From Meconema thalassinum (taxonomy: Eukaryota; Arthropoda; Insecta; Orthoptera; Tettigoniidae): 64,000 nt of DNA. The position numbers and the translations under genes are program-made. Positions 32,688 through 45,490 of this stretch are shown here, in pieces. The notes beneath the pieces are model-generated. The model saw only the letters and a list, made by a program, of their open reading frames with translations. It was not told the origin of the DNA and searched no databases. The DNA lies in NCBI GenBank assembly GCA_946902985.2, contig OX336391.1, forward strand, positions 71,091,947-71,155,946, given 5' to 3'. Numbering within the stretch: the stretch's first letter is position 1; every line of letters starts with the position of its first letter.

Positions 32688-33206
32688 CCGCCAGTAGAAA
32701 AAGGAACATCAGTTCGAATTCCTATCCCCGATGTTGACCTTCGAATTCCTATCTCCGATGTTGACCGCGGTAGAGGAGATACTCGATCTATCCTTGGCGT
32801 GGTACTGGAGGTTGTCGATGATGGCTTTTATCGAATTGGAACGAGAAATGGAATTCTAAAGCAGCTTTTCCCAAGGTAAGTTTTCAAAACTAAGATAAAA
32901 GATATATATATCCTCTCTGTCGCTGCCAATAGTATTAAATTGTTCAGATGTCAATGATTACATTTTACAGGTCTCAATCCAGTAAATTTAATATCCTACG
33001 AACATTATCCAAGAAAATGAAGTTCCTATGGATACAAAATAGCTGTGAGGGCTGTTGCAACTTCACAATCACTTGGAAGTGGACAAGGTTTTCTCAAATG
33101 TCCTTGCAACACTAAATGCGAATCCATGAAAAGCATGTGCAAGAAGGAAAGTGTACTTTGCAACTCAAAGTGTCACAAATTTTTACCTTGCTGTAATAAA
33201 TTATAA
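32688..33206 (+). pseudogene. KRBA2-like integrase gene, C-terminal exons
   Basis: Resumes the protein left at about 2880. The block IPISDVDRGRGDTRSILGVV followed by YRIGTRNGILKQLF is the conserved region after the integrase core in KRBA2-like proteins. A probable intron with GT-AG ends lies at 32876-32970. The next exon encodes a Cys-rich tail (QGFLKCPCNTKCESM, KKESVLCNSKCHKFLPCCNK) typical of this family, and ends at TAA 33204-33206. Defects: a 27-bp in-frame duplication (32712-32764) and a frameshift near 33015. It shows that the 29.8-kb transposon nest splits one gene. Confidence 0.75.
32876..32970 (+). other. Probable 95-bp intron of the KRBA2-like gene
   Basis: Donor AAG|GTAAGT and acceptor tacattttacag|GT. 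AT-rich between. The frame differs by one base across the join, attributed to a small deletion just downstream. Confidence 0.6.
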
Positions 33207-33230
33207 ATATTTCTATCTCTTTATGTATAA

Positions 33231-33586
33231 CTAGCAGAAGTACCCGTTCTTCGAACGGTGTTCGGTGTTAAAACCAGACATTATCAATTGAGCTACTGTT
33301 GCAATGGGTAGCGGTTTGTCATTCCTTCATAAGTTTATCAGAACGAAGTTAGTTTTCTGGGAATATCACACACACTGTTAATTTAAGGGCCTTAAAATGT
33401 GGTTTTCGGACACCCTATATAGGCTCCCGAACTTTGTGTCTCACATTGAGAAGCGCAACATATGCTCTGGTCGTCCTTCTAGGATAATTTTTATATTTCG
33501 CCTATTTTAGCATGTATTTTGTGAAGATTTTCCCTATATACACCTTTCTACTGTATGAAAAGTACGGTGAAGGATTTTATAAATGA
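33231..33586 (-). repeat. Extra Helitron E 3' end (356 bp)
   Basis: Nearly duplicates the first ~350 bp of unit A (33587 onward), including the terminal stem and CTAG at 33231-33234. It gives the array two consecutive 3' termini. Multiple 3' ends in tandem are known for Helitrons after missed termination. Confidence 0.75.
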
Positions 33587-34865
33587 CTACAGAAGTACCC
33601 GTTCTTCGAACGCTGTTCATTGTTAACACCAGACATTATCAATTGAGCTACTGTTGCAATGGTCAGCGTTTGTCATTCCTTCAAGTATATCAGAACAAAG
33701 TTAGTTTTCTGGGAATATAACACAGACGGTTAATTTAAGGCCCTTAAAATGTAGTTTTCGGAGACCCTTTATAGATTCCCGAATTTTGTGTCTCACATTG
33801 AGAAGCGCAACATATGCTTCGGTCGTCCTTCTAGGATAATTTTTATATTTCGCCTATCTTAGCATGTATTGAGAAGTTCTTCTCTATATCCACCCTTCTA
33901 CTGTATGAAAAGTACGGTGAAGAGTTTTATAAATGATTGGTGTGTTGACTCTCATGGTAACCATACCTAATTTTACGATGCACCAAGCATCCGAACACGA
34001 GGTTTAGGCGTACATAAAGATACACAGAAAGACAGACATACAATTCTATTGTCTACAACATATTACCCAGATATCCAAATATGGGTATATCTACCACACA
34101 GTATCAAACAAAATCATCCTTACGATGAACCCGTATGTCGACAAAACAAAAAAGTTAAAATGTGCTCTCAGACTAAATTCACCTAACCTGTACTTCCTGA
34201 CGTGAAATAAAATTGAAAGCCTTGTAGACGAAACGCAATACACGTCACATAAAAACTGACCCTCTACGTTGTGCTAGGTGCCCATACACAGGAAGACCCC
34301 TTTCATAAATTATAAAGGCTTGTGGTGCATGCAAATTCAGGTTCTTTAGCCTCAAATTGCCCAAATTCCTAAAAGCAGCAAAAGCATGCTGGTTCAATTC
34401 AAGAATTTTTGAAAATAATGTTGCTGTTTGGAGATATAGTAGACCTTCTGTACTATATGTCGAACGTGAAAATTGCATGAAAAAAATCTAGGTTAACCCT
34501 TGACCCCCTTAATTGCATTGATGAATTGTACAGTCTACGTTAGTTCCGTGATAACCTTATAGCCATGTGCAAACTTTCACAGAAATGTAATAAATGGAGT
34601 GACATTGCTTCTTACAGAAATAGAAGGAAAGTTGTAAGCCACCCCTTGATATAATGTTCTCATGGTTACCGATTTGCATTCCTTCATTAGTTTGTTAAAT
34701 TAAATTAAATTAGTTTTCTGGGAATATTTCAGAAACTGTTGGATTTAGAGCCTTATAATGTAGTTGTCGAGGACCCTTTAGTGCCCCCGAGTTTTGTTTC
34801 TGGCACCGAGGGGATTTGTCTCGTCGTTGTACGCCATAATATAATACTAATAATAATATAATATA

Positions 34866-35640
34866 GAGAGAAATTATAACACCTATTTTTTTATTATTAA
34901 TGCAGCCAATGGCCATGTACTTTTCTTTTCAGGAGGGGTCAGGGAAGGGATATTATCAGAGAAAGAAGCATTCACATCACGCATGAGAAAAATGGAAATG
35001 GCCTACCATTTAACTAAGGACATCTATAAGAAAAGGTCAATATCCTTCAACGCAAAACTAAAACATTACTGCAGTGTCATCCGTCCGGAGGTCTTGCATG
35101 CTTCTGAATGCCTCACGATGAACAAAAAAGGCTTGGTCGAGAAACTGGAGGCCAAAGAAAGAAAAAAATTGAGAAAGATATTGGGTTCCATCAAAGACAA
35201 TGGGGAATACAGAAGAAGGCATAACCATGAACTATATACTCATGTGGAGAAGATAAGTAACGTCATCCGGAAGAGAAGGATACCATTTTTTGGGCATGTG
35301 AAACGAATGATCCCAGCGAGACTGACCAACCGCAACATAACTTACTTTCAGGAGAGGAAAACAAAATGGGCCTGGTTCATAGAACTGGATAAAGATCTGA
35401 AAGAAGTGGGGATTACACCAACAGACATTCAGGAGCGCGCCCCACTCAACAGGAAACTTCAAACTTGCAAAGGTTTCCAAGAAAAACCGAAGCTGAAAAT
35501 GGGAAAGATTTGGACCCAGGAACGGAAGGAAGTCCACCGAGAACGAATGCGGGCGTACTGGGCAAACATCAAAGAAAGTAGGAGACAGTTGAAATGACGT
35601 GGTCCATAGATGGCCTATACGAAATGAATGAATGAATAAT
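34866..35640 (+). pseudogene. LINE-C 3' fragment in Helitron unit A
   Basis: A 5'-truncated LINE copy encoding the C-terminal end of an ORF2 (ORF at 34983-35597, 204 codons). Readable blocks: MEMAYHLTKDIYKKRSIS, ECLTMNKKGLVEKLEAK, RRIPFFGHVKRM. It ends in a (GAAT)n tail at about 35625-35636. At its left (34896-34920) lies ~20 bp matching, in reverse, the 3' tail of LINE-B (53868-53892). Unit B shows the empty site, so this was an insertion into the Helitron sequence. Catalytic domains are absent. Confidence 0.8.
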
Positions 35641-36355
35641 ATGGGGATGGGAATATAATAGGCCTGCCGTACCACACCTGCAGGTGTAAATCGCGTGAAA
35701 AAATTCTAGAGTACCCCTTGATCCCCTTAAGCGCGTTATACGTATTGATGAATTTTACGGCTTAATTTGGTTCCGTGATAACCTTCTAGCCGTTTGCAAA
35801 CTTTCACACTAATGTAATTAATGTAATTGCATTGCGTCTTACAGCAATAGATGACCTCTGAGAATCTGTTGCCATGGTTACTGGCTTGCATTCGTTCATT
35901 AATTTATTAAATGAAATTAGTTTTCTGGGAATATCTCAAAAACGGTTGGTCTTAGGTCCTTTAAATGTTGTTTTCAGGTACCCGAGTTTTGTCTATCACA
36001 TTGAGGGGCTGAAAATGAGCTTTGTCTCGTCCTTCTATGCCTATTTCAGCAAGTATTTTAAGGGGGATAGGCCCCCTTTTATGAGGGGTACGGAGAAGAG
36101 TTATATCAATGATAAGTGTCGTTCCTCTGATGGATATCTCTACCAAATTTTACGTTGATACACCCAGCCGTTCTCGAGTTATAAGGGAACAAAATTGTCC
36201 ACCGACGAACAAACTAACAAACAGACAGACAAAAAAAAATTTAAAAAATCGCGCGCATCCATCATAAACAGTCTGAAACGCGTAAACAACGCAATTTTCC
36301 GTAGAAATTCAGAGAAAAACAGACAAACTATCATTTTTATATATAGAGATATACT

Positions 36356-36931
36356 GCACCGCTCGGGGTTGACCGTGTTTTATTGTACAAATTTAGGTTT
36401 CACTCGCTAACCGTTGGAGATATACGAAAAGTGATAAGGACCATTCGGATAGAAAATTAAATGTTAAAGCTCATGTATGCCATCAAAAGTTTGCTATTTC
36501 TTAGCGTTCTTTTTTTATTTGAAATGGAAATATGAAGGTTTGAAACCAAGGGGTGTAGTGACGTCACAAATGTCGGTTTTACTCGCTAACCGTTGGAGAT
36601 ACACGAAAAGTGATGAGGACCTTCTGGATAGGAAATTAAATTTCAAAGCTCATATGTGCCATCAAAAGTTTGCTATTTCCTACCGTTTTCTTTTTATTCG
36701 ATATGGAAATATGAAATGTTGAAACCAAAGGGTGTAGTGACGTCACTAAAATGGTCGCCATTTTTAATAGTGGAAAATTTCGAAATTAAAAGTATCCTAT
36801 ATGTAAACATGGTAAATCAGCTACATCCATGCAACATTTCGTTTAAATCGGACCAGTGGTTCTTGCGTTATTAAGTAACACACAGACAGACAGACAGACA
36901 GACAGAAAGACAGACACACACCATCTCATTT
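36356..36931 (-). repeat. Helitron part F of unit A
   Basis: Starts with the 3' hairpin caccg-ct-cggtg style sequence (here with a substitution) at ctgcaccgctcggggttg. It holds two ~178-bp repeats (ttttactcgctaaccgttgg, cgaaaagtgat), each ending with a TGACGTCA palindrome (36559-36566 and 36738-36745). It is interrupted by G1 at about 36932. Confidence 0.7.
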
Positions 36932-38434
36932 TTAGCCTATTTTCAATTTTGAAAAAATAGACTTATGAGATCACCTTTTGTCCGTGTGTGTTTGTGTGTG
37001 TGTGTGTCCCCCCCTAATAAAATCTAAACGGCTGGAGCGATTTCAATGAAACTCGGTAAGTTCATAGCGCTATTCCCGGCGACCTCGACCGTGCCCTTCA
37101 AATTTTGTTACGTCTCACCAATCCAACATGGCGGCTGTGCGAAATATTTCACTAGCATTCAATATCTCCGAAACAATTACCGATATCGCCCTGAAATTGA
37201 GTACGGTGATAAAGGGCACTACTAGAAGTTCACCTATGAGACTTTCAAAAACCTAGTGACTACAAAACCAACATGGCGGCCAAGCGAATTTGAGACTTTT
37301 AAATAGACTTTTCTCGCGATTTAACTATCCAAACGTAATGACACTTGGTACAGCAATTGTTTATACACATTGTAATGCACTGGAGTCTAATTTAGTTCAA
37401 TTGTTTACATAACCTCAAAATGGCGGCTGTGCGAAATATTTCACTGACATTCTATATCTCCGAAACTATTACAGATATCCCCCTGCAATTTTGTACGGTG
37501 ATAAAGGGTACTGATACAAGTTTACCTATATATATTTCATAAACCTGTAAAGTACAAAACGAACATGGCGACCAAGCGAATTTGAAATAATTTAATAGAC
37601 TTTTCTCGTGATTTAACTCTCTGAGCGCAGTGAATTGTGGTACAGTAAATTATTTTGCAGATTGTAATGCACTGCCATCTAATTTAATTCAATTGTTTAC
37701 ATAACCTCAAGATGGCGGCTGAGCGAAATATTAAAATTAAGTTTTTATTTCTTGTGTCGTAATCATGAGATCGAAGTGAAAGTTTGAATAATGAACCTAG
37801 GCAATAATTGTCCTTGAATGGTACATAACTCTATGGCCTATACATATAACAATCCTAAATGGCGAGCTTCCGAAATATTTAGACGGTTCTCAATATCTAT
37901 GAATCTTTTACAGCAACCAAACTGAATATTTTAATGTTCATAGAGACTATGAACATATGTTCACCTATAGGACATTCAGTAACCTGGTGAGCACAAATCC
38001 AACATGGCGGCGACGCGAAGTATAAATATTTAAATGGAAGTTTCTCGCGAATTAACTATCCGAGTGCCGTGAAACGTTGCACGTTAAATGCTTATACAAA
38101 TGTTGTTCCACTGGCATCTAATTTATTTCAATTATTTGCATAATCACAACATGGCTGCTGTGCGTAATTTTAAAATCTCGTTTTTACTTCTTGTGTTCTA
38201 ATCATGCGATTGAAGTTTGAATACCACACGTACACAATAATCTTAATGTAATAGTACAAAAATAAAAATCCAACCTGGCGACCATCTGAAATATTTAGAC
38301 GGTTCTCAATATCTACGGATCTGTAACAGCAATTAAACTGAAATTTTGTATGTTGATAGAGGGAATTAACATGAGCAGGATATATGAAAATAGGCTGTAT
38401 AGTTCTTCCCGGCATTATCTATCTATCTACTTGT
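36932..38434 (+). mobile_element. Hairpin-ended repeat G1
   Basis: Inserted in a T run of Helitron F (the intact site is seen at about 45475). The head agcctattttca and the tail tgaaaataggct are perfect 12-bp inverted repeats. The tail is followed by a short agttc-type hairpin region. A GT-rich microsatellite lies at 36980-37006. Inside, ~295-bp units share atggcggctgtgcgaaatat and tacggtgataaaggg. No ORF. The layout fits Helentron-type non-autonomous elements. Confidence 0.65.
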
Positions 38435-38446
38435 TATATATTAGTA

Positions 38447-41400
38447 TGATGATTGGTGTATTGACTGTAATGGAAGCCATACCTTATTTTACGATGCACC
38501 AAGCATCCGAACACGAGTTATAGGCGTACATAAAGATACAATTCCATTGTCTACAACATATCACCCAGATATCCAAATATGGGTATATCTACCTCACAGT
38601 AAAAAACAAAATCATCCTTACGATGAAGCCGTATGTCGACAAAAAATAAAAAAATAAAATGATGAGTTAAAATGTGTTCTCAAACTACATTCAACTAACG
38701 TGTACTTCATGACGTGAAATAGAATTGAAAGCCTTGTAGACGGAACGCAATACACGTCACATGAAAACTGAAATCATAAAGGCTTGTGGTGCATGAAAAT
38801 TCAGGTTCTTTAGCCTCAATTGGCCCAAATTCCTAAAAGCCGCAAAATATGCTGATTCAATTCAGGAATTTTTGAAATTGATGTTGCTGTTTGGAGATAT
38901 GATTGACCTTCTGTACGATATGTCGCACGTGAAAATTGCGTGAAAAATTTCTAGGTTACCCCTTGACCCCCTTAATTGCATTGATGAATTATACAGTCTC
39001 TGTTGATTCCGTGATAACCTAATAGCCATTTGCAAACTTTCACAGAAATGTAATAAATGGAGTGACATTGCTTCTTAGAGAAATAGATGGAAAGTTGGAT
39101 GCCACCCCTTGTGATAATATTGTCATTGTTACCGAATTGCATTCCTTCATTAGTTTTTAGCCTATTTTCATTTAATGAAAAAAAAAAAGGCTTATAAGAT
39201 CACCTTTTGTCCGTGTGTGTGTGTGCGTATGTGTGTGTGTGATTCGGTGTGTGTCGTCCCGCCCCCCTAATAAAATCTAAACGGCTGGAGGGATTTCAAT
39301 GAAACTCGGTAAGATCATAGCACCATTCTGGCCGACCCTGACTGTGCCCTTCATACTTTATTGTGTCTCACCAATCCAACATGGCGGCTGTGCGAAATAT
39401 TTCACCAGCATTCAGTATCTCCGAAACTATTACATATATCACCCTGAAATTGTGTACGGTGATAAAGGGAGCTACTAGAAGTTCACTTATGGGACTTTGA
39501 AAAACCTGGTGACTACAAAACCAACATGGTGGGCAAGCGAATTTGAGACTTTTGAATGGAATTTTCTCGCAATTTAACCATCCGAACGTAATGAAACTTG
39601 GTACAGCAAATGTTTATACACATTGTAATGCACCGGCGTCCTATTGAGTTCAATTGTTTACATAACCTCAAAATGGCGGCTGTGCGAAATATTTCACTGG
39701 CATTCTATAAATTCGAAACTATTACCGATATCACCCTGAAATTTTGTACGGTGATAAAGGGTACTGCTAAATGTTTATCTATTAACTTTCAAAAATCTGT
39801 AAAGTACAAGACGATTATGGCGGCCATGCGAATTTGAAATATTTTAAAAGCCTTTTCTCGTGATTTAACCATCTGAGCGCAGTGAAATGTGGTACAATAA
39901 TTGATTATACATATTGTAATACACTGGCATTTAATTTAGTTCAATTTTTTACGTAACCTCAAGATGGTGGCTGTGCGAAATTTTAAAATTAAGTTTTTAT
40001 TTCTTGTGTCGTAATCATGCGATCAAAGTGAAAGCCTGAATAATGAAGCTACGCAATAATTTTCCTTTAATGGTACATAACTCTATGGCCTATACATATA
40101 ACAATCCAAAATAGCGAGCATCCGATATATTTTGACGGATCTCAATATCTACGAATCTTTTACAGCAATCAACCTGAAATTCTTCATGTTCATAGAGGCA
40201 ATGAACATAAGTTCACCTATAGGACTTTCAGTAACCTGGTGAGCACAAATCCAATATGGCGACGACGCGAAATATAAATATTTAAATGGATGTTTCTCGC
40301 GATTTCACTATCCGAGTGCAGTGAAACTTTCCACGTTAAATGCTTATACAAATGTTAATCCACTGGTATCTAATTTATTTCAATTGTTTTCATAACCACA
40401 AGATGGCAGCTGTGCGAAATTTTAAAATCACGTTTTTACTTCTTGTGTCCTAATCATGCGATTGAAGTTTGAATACCACACGTACACAATAATATTCATG
40501 TAATAGTACATAATTAAAAATCCAAACTGGCGACCATCTGAAATATTTAGACGGTTCTCAATATCTACGAATCTATGACATCAATCAAACTGAAATTTTG
40601 TATGTTGATAGAGGCAATTAACATGAGTAGGATATATGAAAATAGGCTGTATAGTTCTTCACGGAACTACTTGTTGAAATTAAGTTTAAATTAGTTTCCT
40701 GGGAATACTTCAGAAACTGTTGGTTTTAGAGCCTTATAATGTAGTTTTCGAGGACCCTTTAGGGCCCCCGAGTTTTGTTTCTGTCACCGAGGGGCTTTGT
40801 CTCGTCGTTGTACGCCAAAATATAATACTAACATAATAATATAATATAGGGATAGGAATATAATGGACCTTCCAGACCACACCCGCTGGTGTAAATCGCG
40901 CGAAAAATTCTAGAGTACCCCTTGATCCCCTTAAGCGCATTATACGTATTGATGGATTTTACAGCTTAATTAGGTTCCGTGATAACCTTCTAGCCGTTTG
41001 CAAACTTTCACACTCATGTAATTAATGGAATTGCAATAGATGGACCTCTAAGAATCTGTTGCCATGGTTACCGGCTTGCATTCGTTCATTAGTTTATTAA
41101 ATGAATTTAGTTTTCTGGGAATATCTCAAAAACTGTTGGTTTTAGGGCCTTAAAATGTGGTTTTCGTGGACCCTTTAGAGCCCCCGAGTTTTGTCTTTCA
41201 CATCGAGGGGCAGAAAATGAGTTTGTCACGTTCATATACGCCTGTTTCAGCATGTATTTTAAGGGGGTATGCCCCCATTTATGAAAGGTACGGAGAAGAG
41301 TTACATCAATGATTAGTGTCGGCCTCTGATGGATTTCTGTACCAAATTTTACGTTGATAAACCCTGCCGTTCTCGAGTTATAAGGGAGCAAAGTTGTCCA

Positions 41401-42137
41401 CAGACAAACAAACAAACAAACAAACAGACAGGCAGACAAAAAAAATATTTCGCGCCCATCCATCATAAAACAGTCTGAAACGCGTATATATCTCAAATTT
41501 CCGTAGAAATTCAGAAAAAAACAGGTAAACTTTATTTTTTATATATAGAGAGATAAACTGCACCGCTCGGTGTTGACCGTGTTTTATTGCACTAATTTAG
41601 GTTTTACTCGCTAACCGTTGGAGATACACGAAATGTGATAAGGACCTGTCGGATAGGAAATTAAATGATAAAGCTCGTGTATGGCATTAAAAGTTTGCTA
41701 TATCTTAGCGATCTCTTTTTATTTGAAATGGAACTATGAAATTTTGAAACCAAAGGGTTTAGTGACGTCACAAATATGGGTTTTACTCGCTAACCGTTTG
41801 AGATACACGAAAGGTGATACGGACCTTTCGGATAGGAAATTAAATTTTAAAGCTCGTATGTGCCATCAAACGTTTGCTATTTTTAGCGTTCTCTTTTTAT
41901 TTGAAATGGAAATATGAAATTTTGAAACCAAAGGGTGTAGTGACGTCACTAATATGGTCGCCATTTTTACTTACTGCAAAATATCGAAATCAAAAGTAGC
42001 CTATGAGTAACTCACGTAAATCAGCTACATCCATGCAAAATTTCATTTCAATCGGACCAGTGGTTCTTGCGTGATTGAGTAACAGACAGGACGACAGACC
42101 GACAGGACGACGAACACCATCTCCTTTTTATATATTA
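38447..42137 (-). mobile_element. Tandem Helitron unit B
   Basis: E part 38447-39155 and 40675-41560, F part 41563-42137. It lacks the last ~350 bp of the E 3' end at its left edge, joined at a gatgattggtg microhomology. It also lacks the LINE-C fragment: at 40840-40870 the sequence runs directly from aataatataatata into gggataggaatataat. It hosts insert G2. Confidence 0.75.
39156..40674 (+). mobile_element. Hairpin-ended repeat G2
   Basis: Same family as G1: head agcctattttca, tail tgaaaataggct, then agttc-ttcacg-gaact (5-bp stem) and an acttgtt edge. GT microsatellite at 39213-39242. Internal ~295-bp units have the atggcggctgtgcgaaat word. It is inserted in the E part of unit B at tagttt|gttaaatt. 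Confidence 0.7.
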
Positions 42138-45100
42138 CTAGTAGAATTACCCGTTCTTCGAACGGTGTTCGTTGTTAACACCAGACATTATCAATTGAGC
42201 TACTGTTGCAATGGTTAGCGGTGTGTCATTCCTTCAAGTTTATCAGAACGAAGTTAGTTTACTGGGAATATCATACACACTGTTAATTTAAGGCCCTTAA
42301 AATGTAGTTTTCGGAGACCCTTTATAGATTCCCGAATTTTTGTCTCACATTGAGAAGCGCAACATATGCTTTAGTCGTCCTTCTAGGATAATTTTTATAT
42401 TTCGCCTATTTTAGCATATATTGAGAAGTTTTTCTCTATATCCGCCCTTCTACTGTATGAAAAGTACGGTGAAGAGTTTTAAAAATGATTGGTGTATTGA
42501 CTCTCATGGTTACCATACCTAATTTTACGATGCACCAAGCATCCGAACACGAGGTATAGGCTTACATAAAGATACACAGAAAGACAGACAGACAATTCTA
42601 TTGTCTACAACATATCACCCAGATATCCAAATATGGGTAAACCTACCACACAGTATCAAATAAAATCATCCTTACGATGAACCCGTATGTCGACAAAAAA
42701 AAATTAAAATGTGCTCTCAGACTAAATTCAACTAACGTGTACTTCCTGGCGTGAAATAGAATTGAAAGCCTTGTAGACGAAACACAATACACGTCACATA
42801 AAAACTGACCCTCTACGTTGTGTTAGGTCCACATACACAGGACGACCTCTTTCATAAATTATAAAGGCTTGTGGTGCATGAAAATGCAGGTTCTTTAGCC
42901 TCAAATTGCCCAAATTCCTAAAAGCCGCAAACAATGCTGGTTCAATTCAGGAAATTTTGAAAATAATGTTGCTGTTTGGAGATATAATCGACCTTCTGTA
43001 CTATATGTCGAACGTGAAAATTGCATGAAAAAATTCTTGGTTACCCCTTCACCGCCTAAATTGCATTGATGAATTATACGGTCTACGTTAGTTCCGTGAT
43101 AACCTTATAGCCATTTGCAAACTTTCACAGAAATGTAATAAATGGAATGACATTGCTTCTTACAGAAATAGATGGAAAGTTGTATGCCACCCCTTGAGAT
43201 AAAGTTCTCATGGTTACCGATTTGCATTCCTTCATTAGTTTGTTAAATTAAATTAAATTAGTTTTCTGGAAATATTTCAGAAACTGTTGGATTTATAGCC
43301 TTATAATGTAGTTGTCGAGGACCCTTTAGGGCCCCTGAGTTTTGTTTCTGGCACCGAGGGGATTTATCTCGTCGTTGTACGCCATAATATAATACTAATA
43401 ATAATATAATATAGGGAGAAATTATAACACCTATTTTTATTTTATTTTTAATTCAGCCAATGGCCATGTACTCTTCTTTTCAGGAGGGGTCAGGGAAGGG
43501 ATATTATCAGAGAAAGAAGCATTCACATCACGCAGGAGCAGAATGGAAATGGCCTACCATTTAACTAAGGGTATCTATAAGAAAAGGTCAATATCCTTCA
43601 ACGCAAAACTAAAACATTACTGCAGTGTCATCCGTCCGGAGGTCTTGCATGCTTCTGAATGCCTCACGATGAACAAAAAAGGCTTGGTCGAGAAACTGGA
43701 GGCCAAAGACAGGAACATTTTGAGAAAGATGTTGGGTTCCATCAAAGACAATGGGGAATACAGAAGACGGCATAACCATGACCTATATACTCATGTGGAG
43801 AAGATAAGCAACGTCATCCGGAAGAGAAGGTTACCATTTTTTGGGCATGTGAAACGAATGAGCCCAGCGAGACTGACCAACCACAACATAACTTACATTC
43901 AGGAGAGGAAAACAAAATGGGCCTGGTTCATAGAACTGGATAAAGATATGAAAGAAGTGGGGATTACACCAACAGACATTCAGGAGCGCGCCCCACTCAA
44001 AGGGAAACTTCAAGCTTGTAAAGGTTTCCAAGAAAAATCGAAGCTGAAAACGGGAAAGATTTGGACGGAACGGAAGGAAGTCCACCGAGAACGAATGCGG
44101 GGGTACAGGGCAAACATCAAAGCCAGTAGGAGGCGGTTGGAATGACGCGGTCCATAGATGGCCTATACGAAATGAAGGAATGAATGAATGAATGAATAAT
44201 ATGGGTATAGGAATATAATAGACCTGCCGTACCACACCCGCAGGTGTAAATCGCGTGAAAATATTCTAGAGTACTCCTTGATCCCCTTAAGCGCATTATA
44301 CGTATTGATGAATTTTACGGCTTAATTTGGTTCCGTGATAACCTTCTAGCCGTTTGCAAACTTTCACACTAATGTAATTAATGGAATTGCATTGCGTCTT
44401 ACAGCAATGGATGGACCTCTGAGAATCCGTTGGCATGGTTACTGGCTTGCATTCGTTCATTAGTTTATTAAATTAAATTAGTTTTCTGGGAATATCTCAA
44501 AAACGGTTGGTCTTCGCTCCTTAAAATGTGGTTTTCGGGGACCCGAGTTTGTCTCTCATATTGAGGGGCTGAAAATGAGTTTTGTCTCGTCCTTCTACGT
44601 CTATTTCAGCATGTATTTTAAGGGAGTAGGCCCCCTTTTATGAGAGGTGCGGAGAAGAGTTACATCAATGATTAGTGTCGTGCCTCTGATGGATATCTGT
44701 ACCAAATTTTACGTTGATACACCCAGCCGTTCTCGAGTTATAAGGGAACAAATTTGTCCACAGACAAACAAACAAACAGACAGACAAAAAAAATATTTTC
44801 GCGCGCATCCATCATAAAACAGTCTGAACCGTGTAAACAACTCGAATTTCCGTAGAAATTCAGAGAAAAACACACAAATTTTCATTTCTATATATAGAGA
44901 TATATACTGCACCGCTCGGTGTTGACCGTGTTTTATTGCACAGATTCTGGTTTTACTCGCTAACCGTTGGAGATCTACGAAAAGTGATAAGGACCTTTCG
45001 GATAGAAAATTAAATGTTAAAGCTCATGTATACCATCAAAAGTTTGCTATTTCTTAGAATTCTCTTTTTATTTGAAAAGGAAATATGAAATTTTGAAACC

Positions 45101-45490
45101 AAAGGGTGTAGTGACGTCACAAATGTCGGTTTTACTCGCTAACTGTTGGAGATACACGAAAAGTGATAAGGACCTTTCGGATAGAAAATTAAATTTCAAA
45201 GCTCATATGTGTCATCACAAGTTTGCTATTTCCTACCGTTCTCTTTTTATTTGATATGGAAATATGAAATTTTGAAACCAAAGGGTCTAATGACGTCACT
45301 AAAATGGTCGCCATTTTTTAATAGTGCAAAATTTCGAAATCAAAAGTATCCTATATGTAAACCTGGTAAATCAGATACATCCATGCAAAATTTCATTTAA
45401 ATAGGACCAGTGGTTCTTTAGTTATTGAGTAACAGACAGACAGACAGACAGAAGGACAGACACACACCATCTCATTTTTATATATTAGTA
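42138..45490 (-). mobile_element. Tandem Helitron unit C
   Basis: Complete unit. The E 3' end CTAG is at 42138-42141 and the F 5' end is at about 45470-45490. It contains a LINE-C fragment. Its neighbour on the left is the F 5' end of unit B, giving a head-to-tail joint at 42137/42138. Confidence 0.78.
43417..44195 (+). pseudogene. LINE-C 3' fragment in Helitron unit C
   Basis: Second copy of the fragment in unit A, at the same internal position, with an ORF at 43543-44145 (200 codons) and a longer (GAAT)n tail at about 44175-44198. Few differences separate it from 34866-35640, so both descend from one insertion that was duplicated with the Helitron unit. It has no catalytic domain of its own. 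Confidence 0.8.

Larger units (their letters stand above)
33231..45490 (-). mobile_element. Tandem array of composite Helitrons (three units plus a partial)
   Basis: Minus-strand elements arranged head to tail. Unit C is 42138-45490, unit B 38447-42137, unit A 33587-38446, and a 356-bp extra 3' end is 33231-33586. Each unit joins an F part (5') and an E part (3'). The E 3' end is the stem CCGTTC-gaa-GAACGG followed by TACTTCTGCTAG. The 5' ends read (ta)tatataaaaatga then gtctg-type repeats. Corrected for inserts G1, G2 and the missing LINE piece, all units are about 3.35 kb. No transposition protein is encoded. The terminus shared with 14893-18559 suggests mobilisation by that family. Confidence 0.75.
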
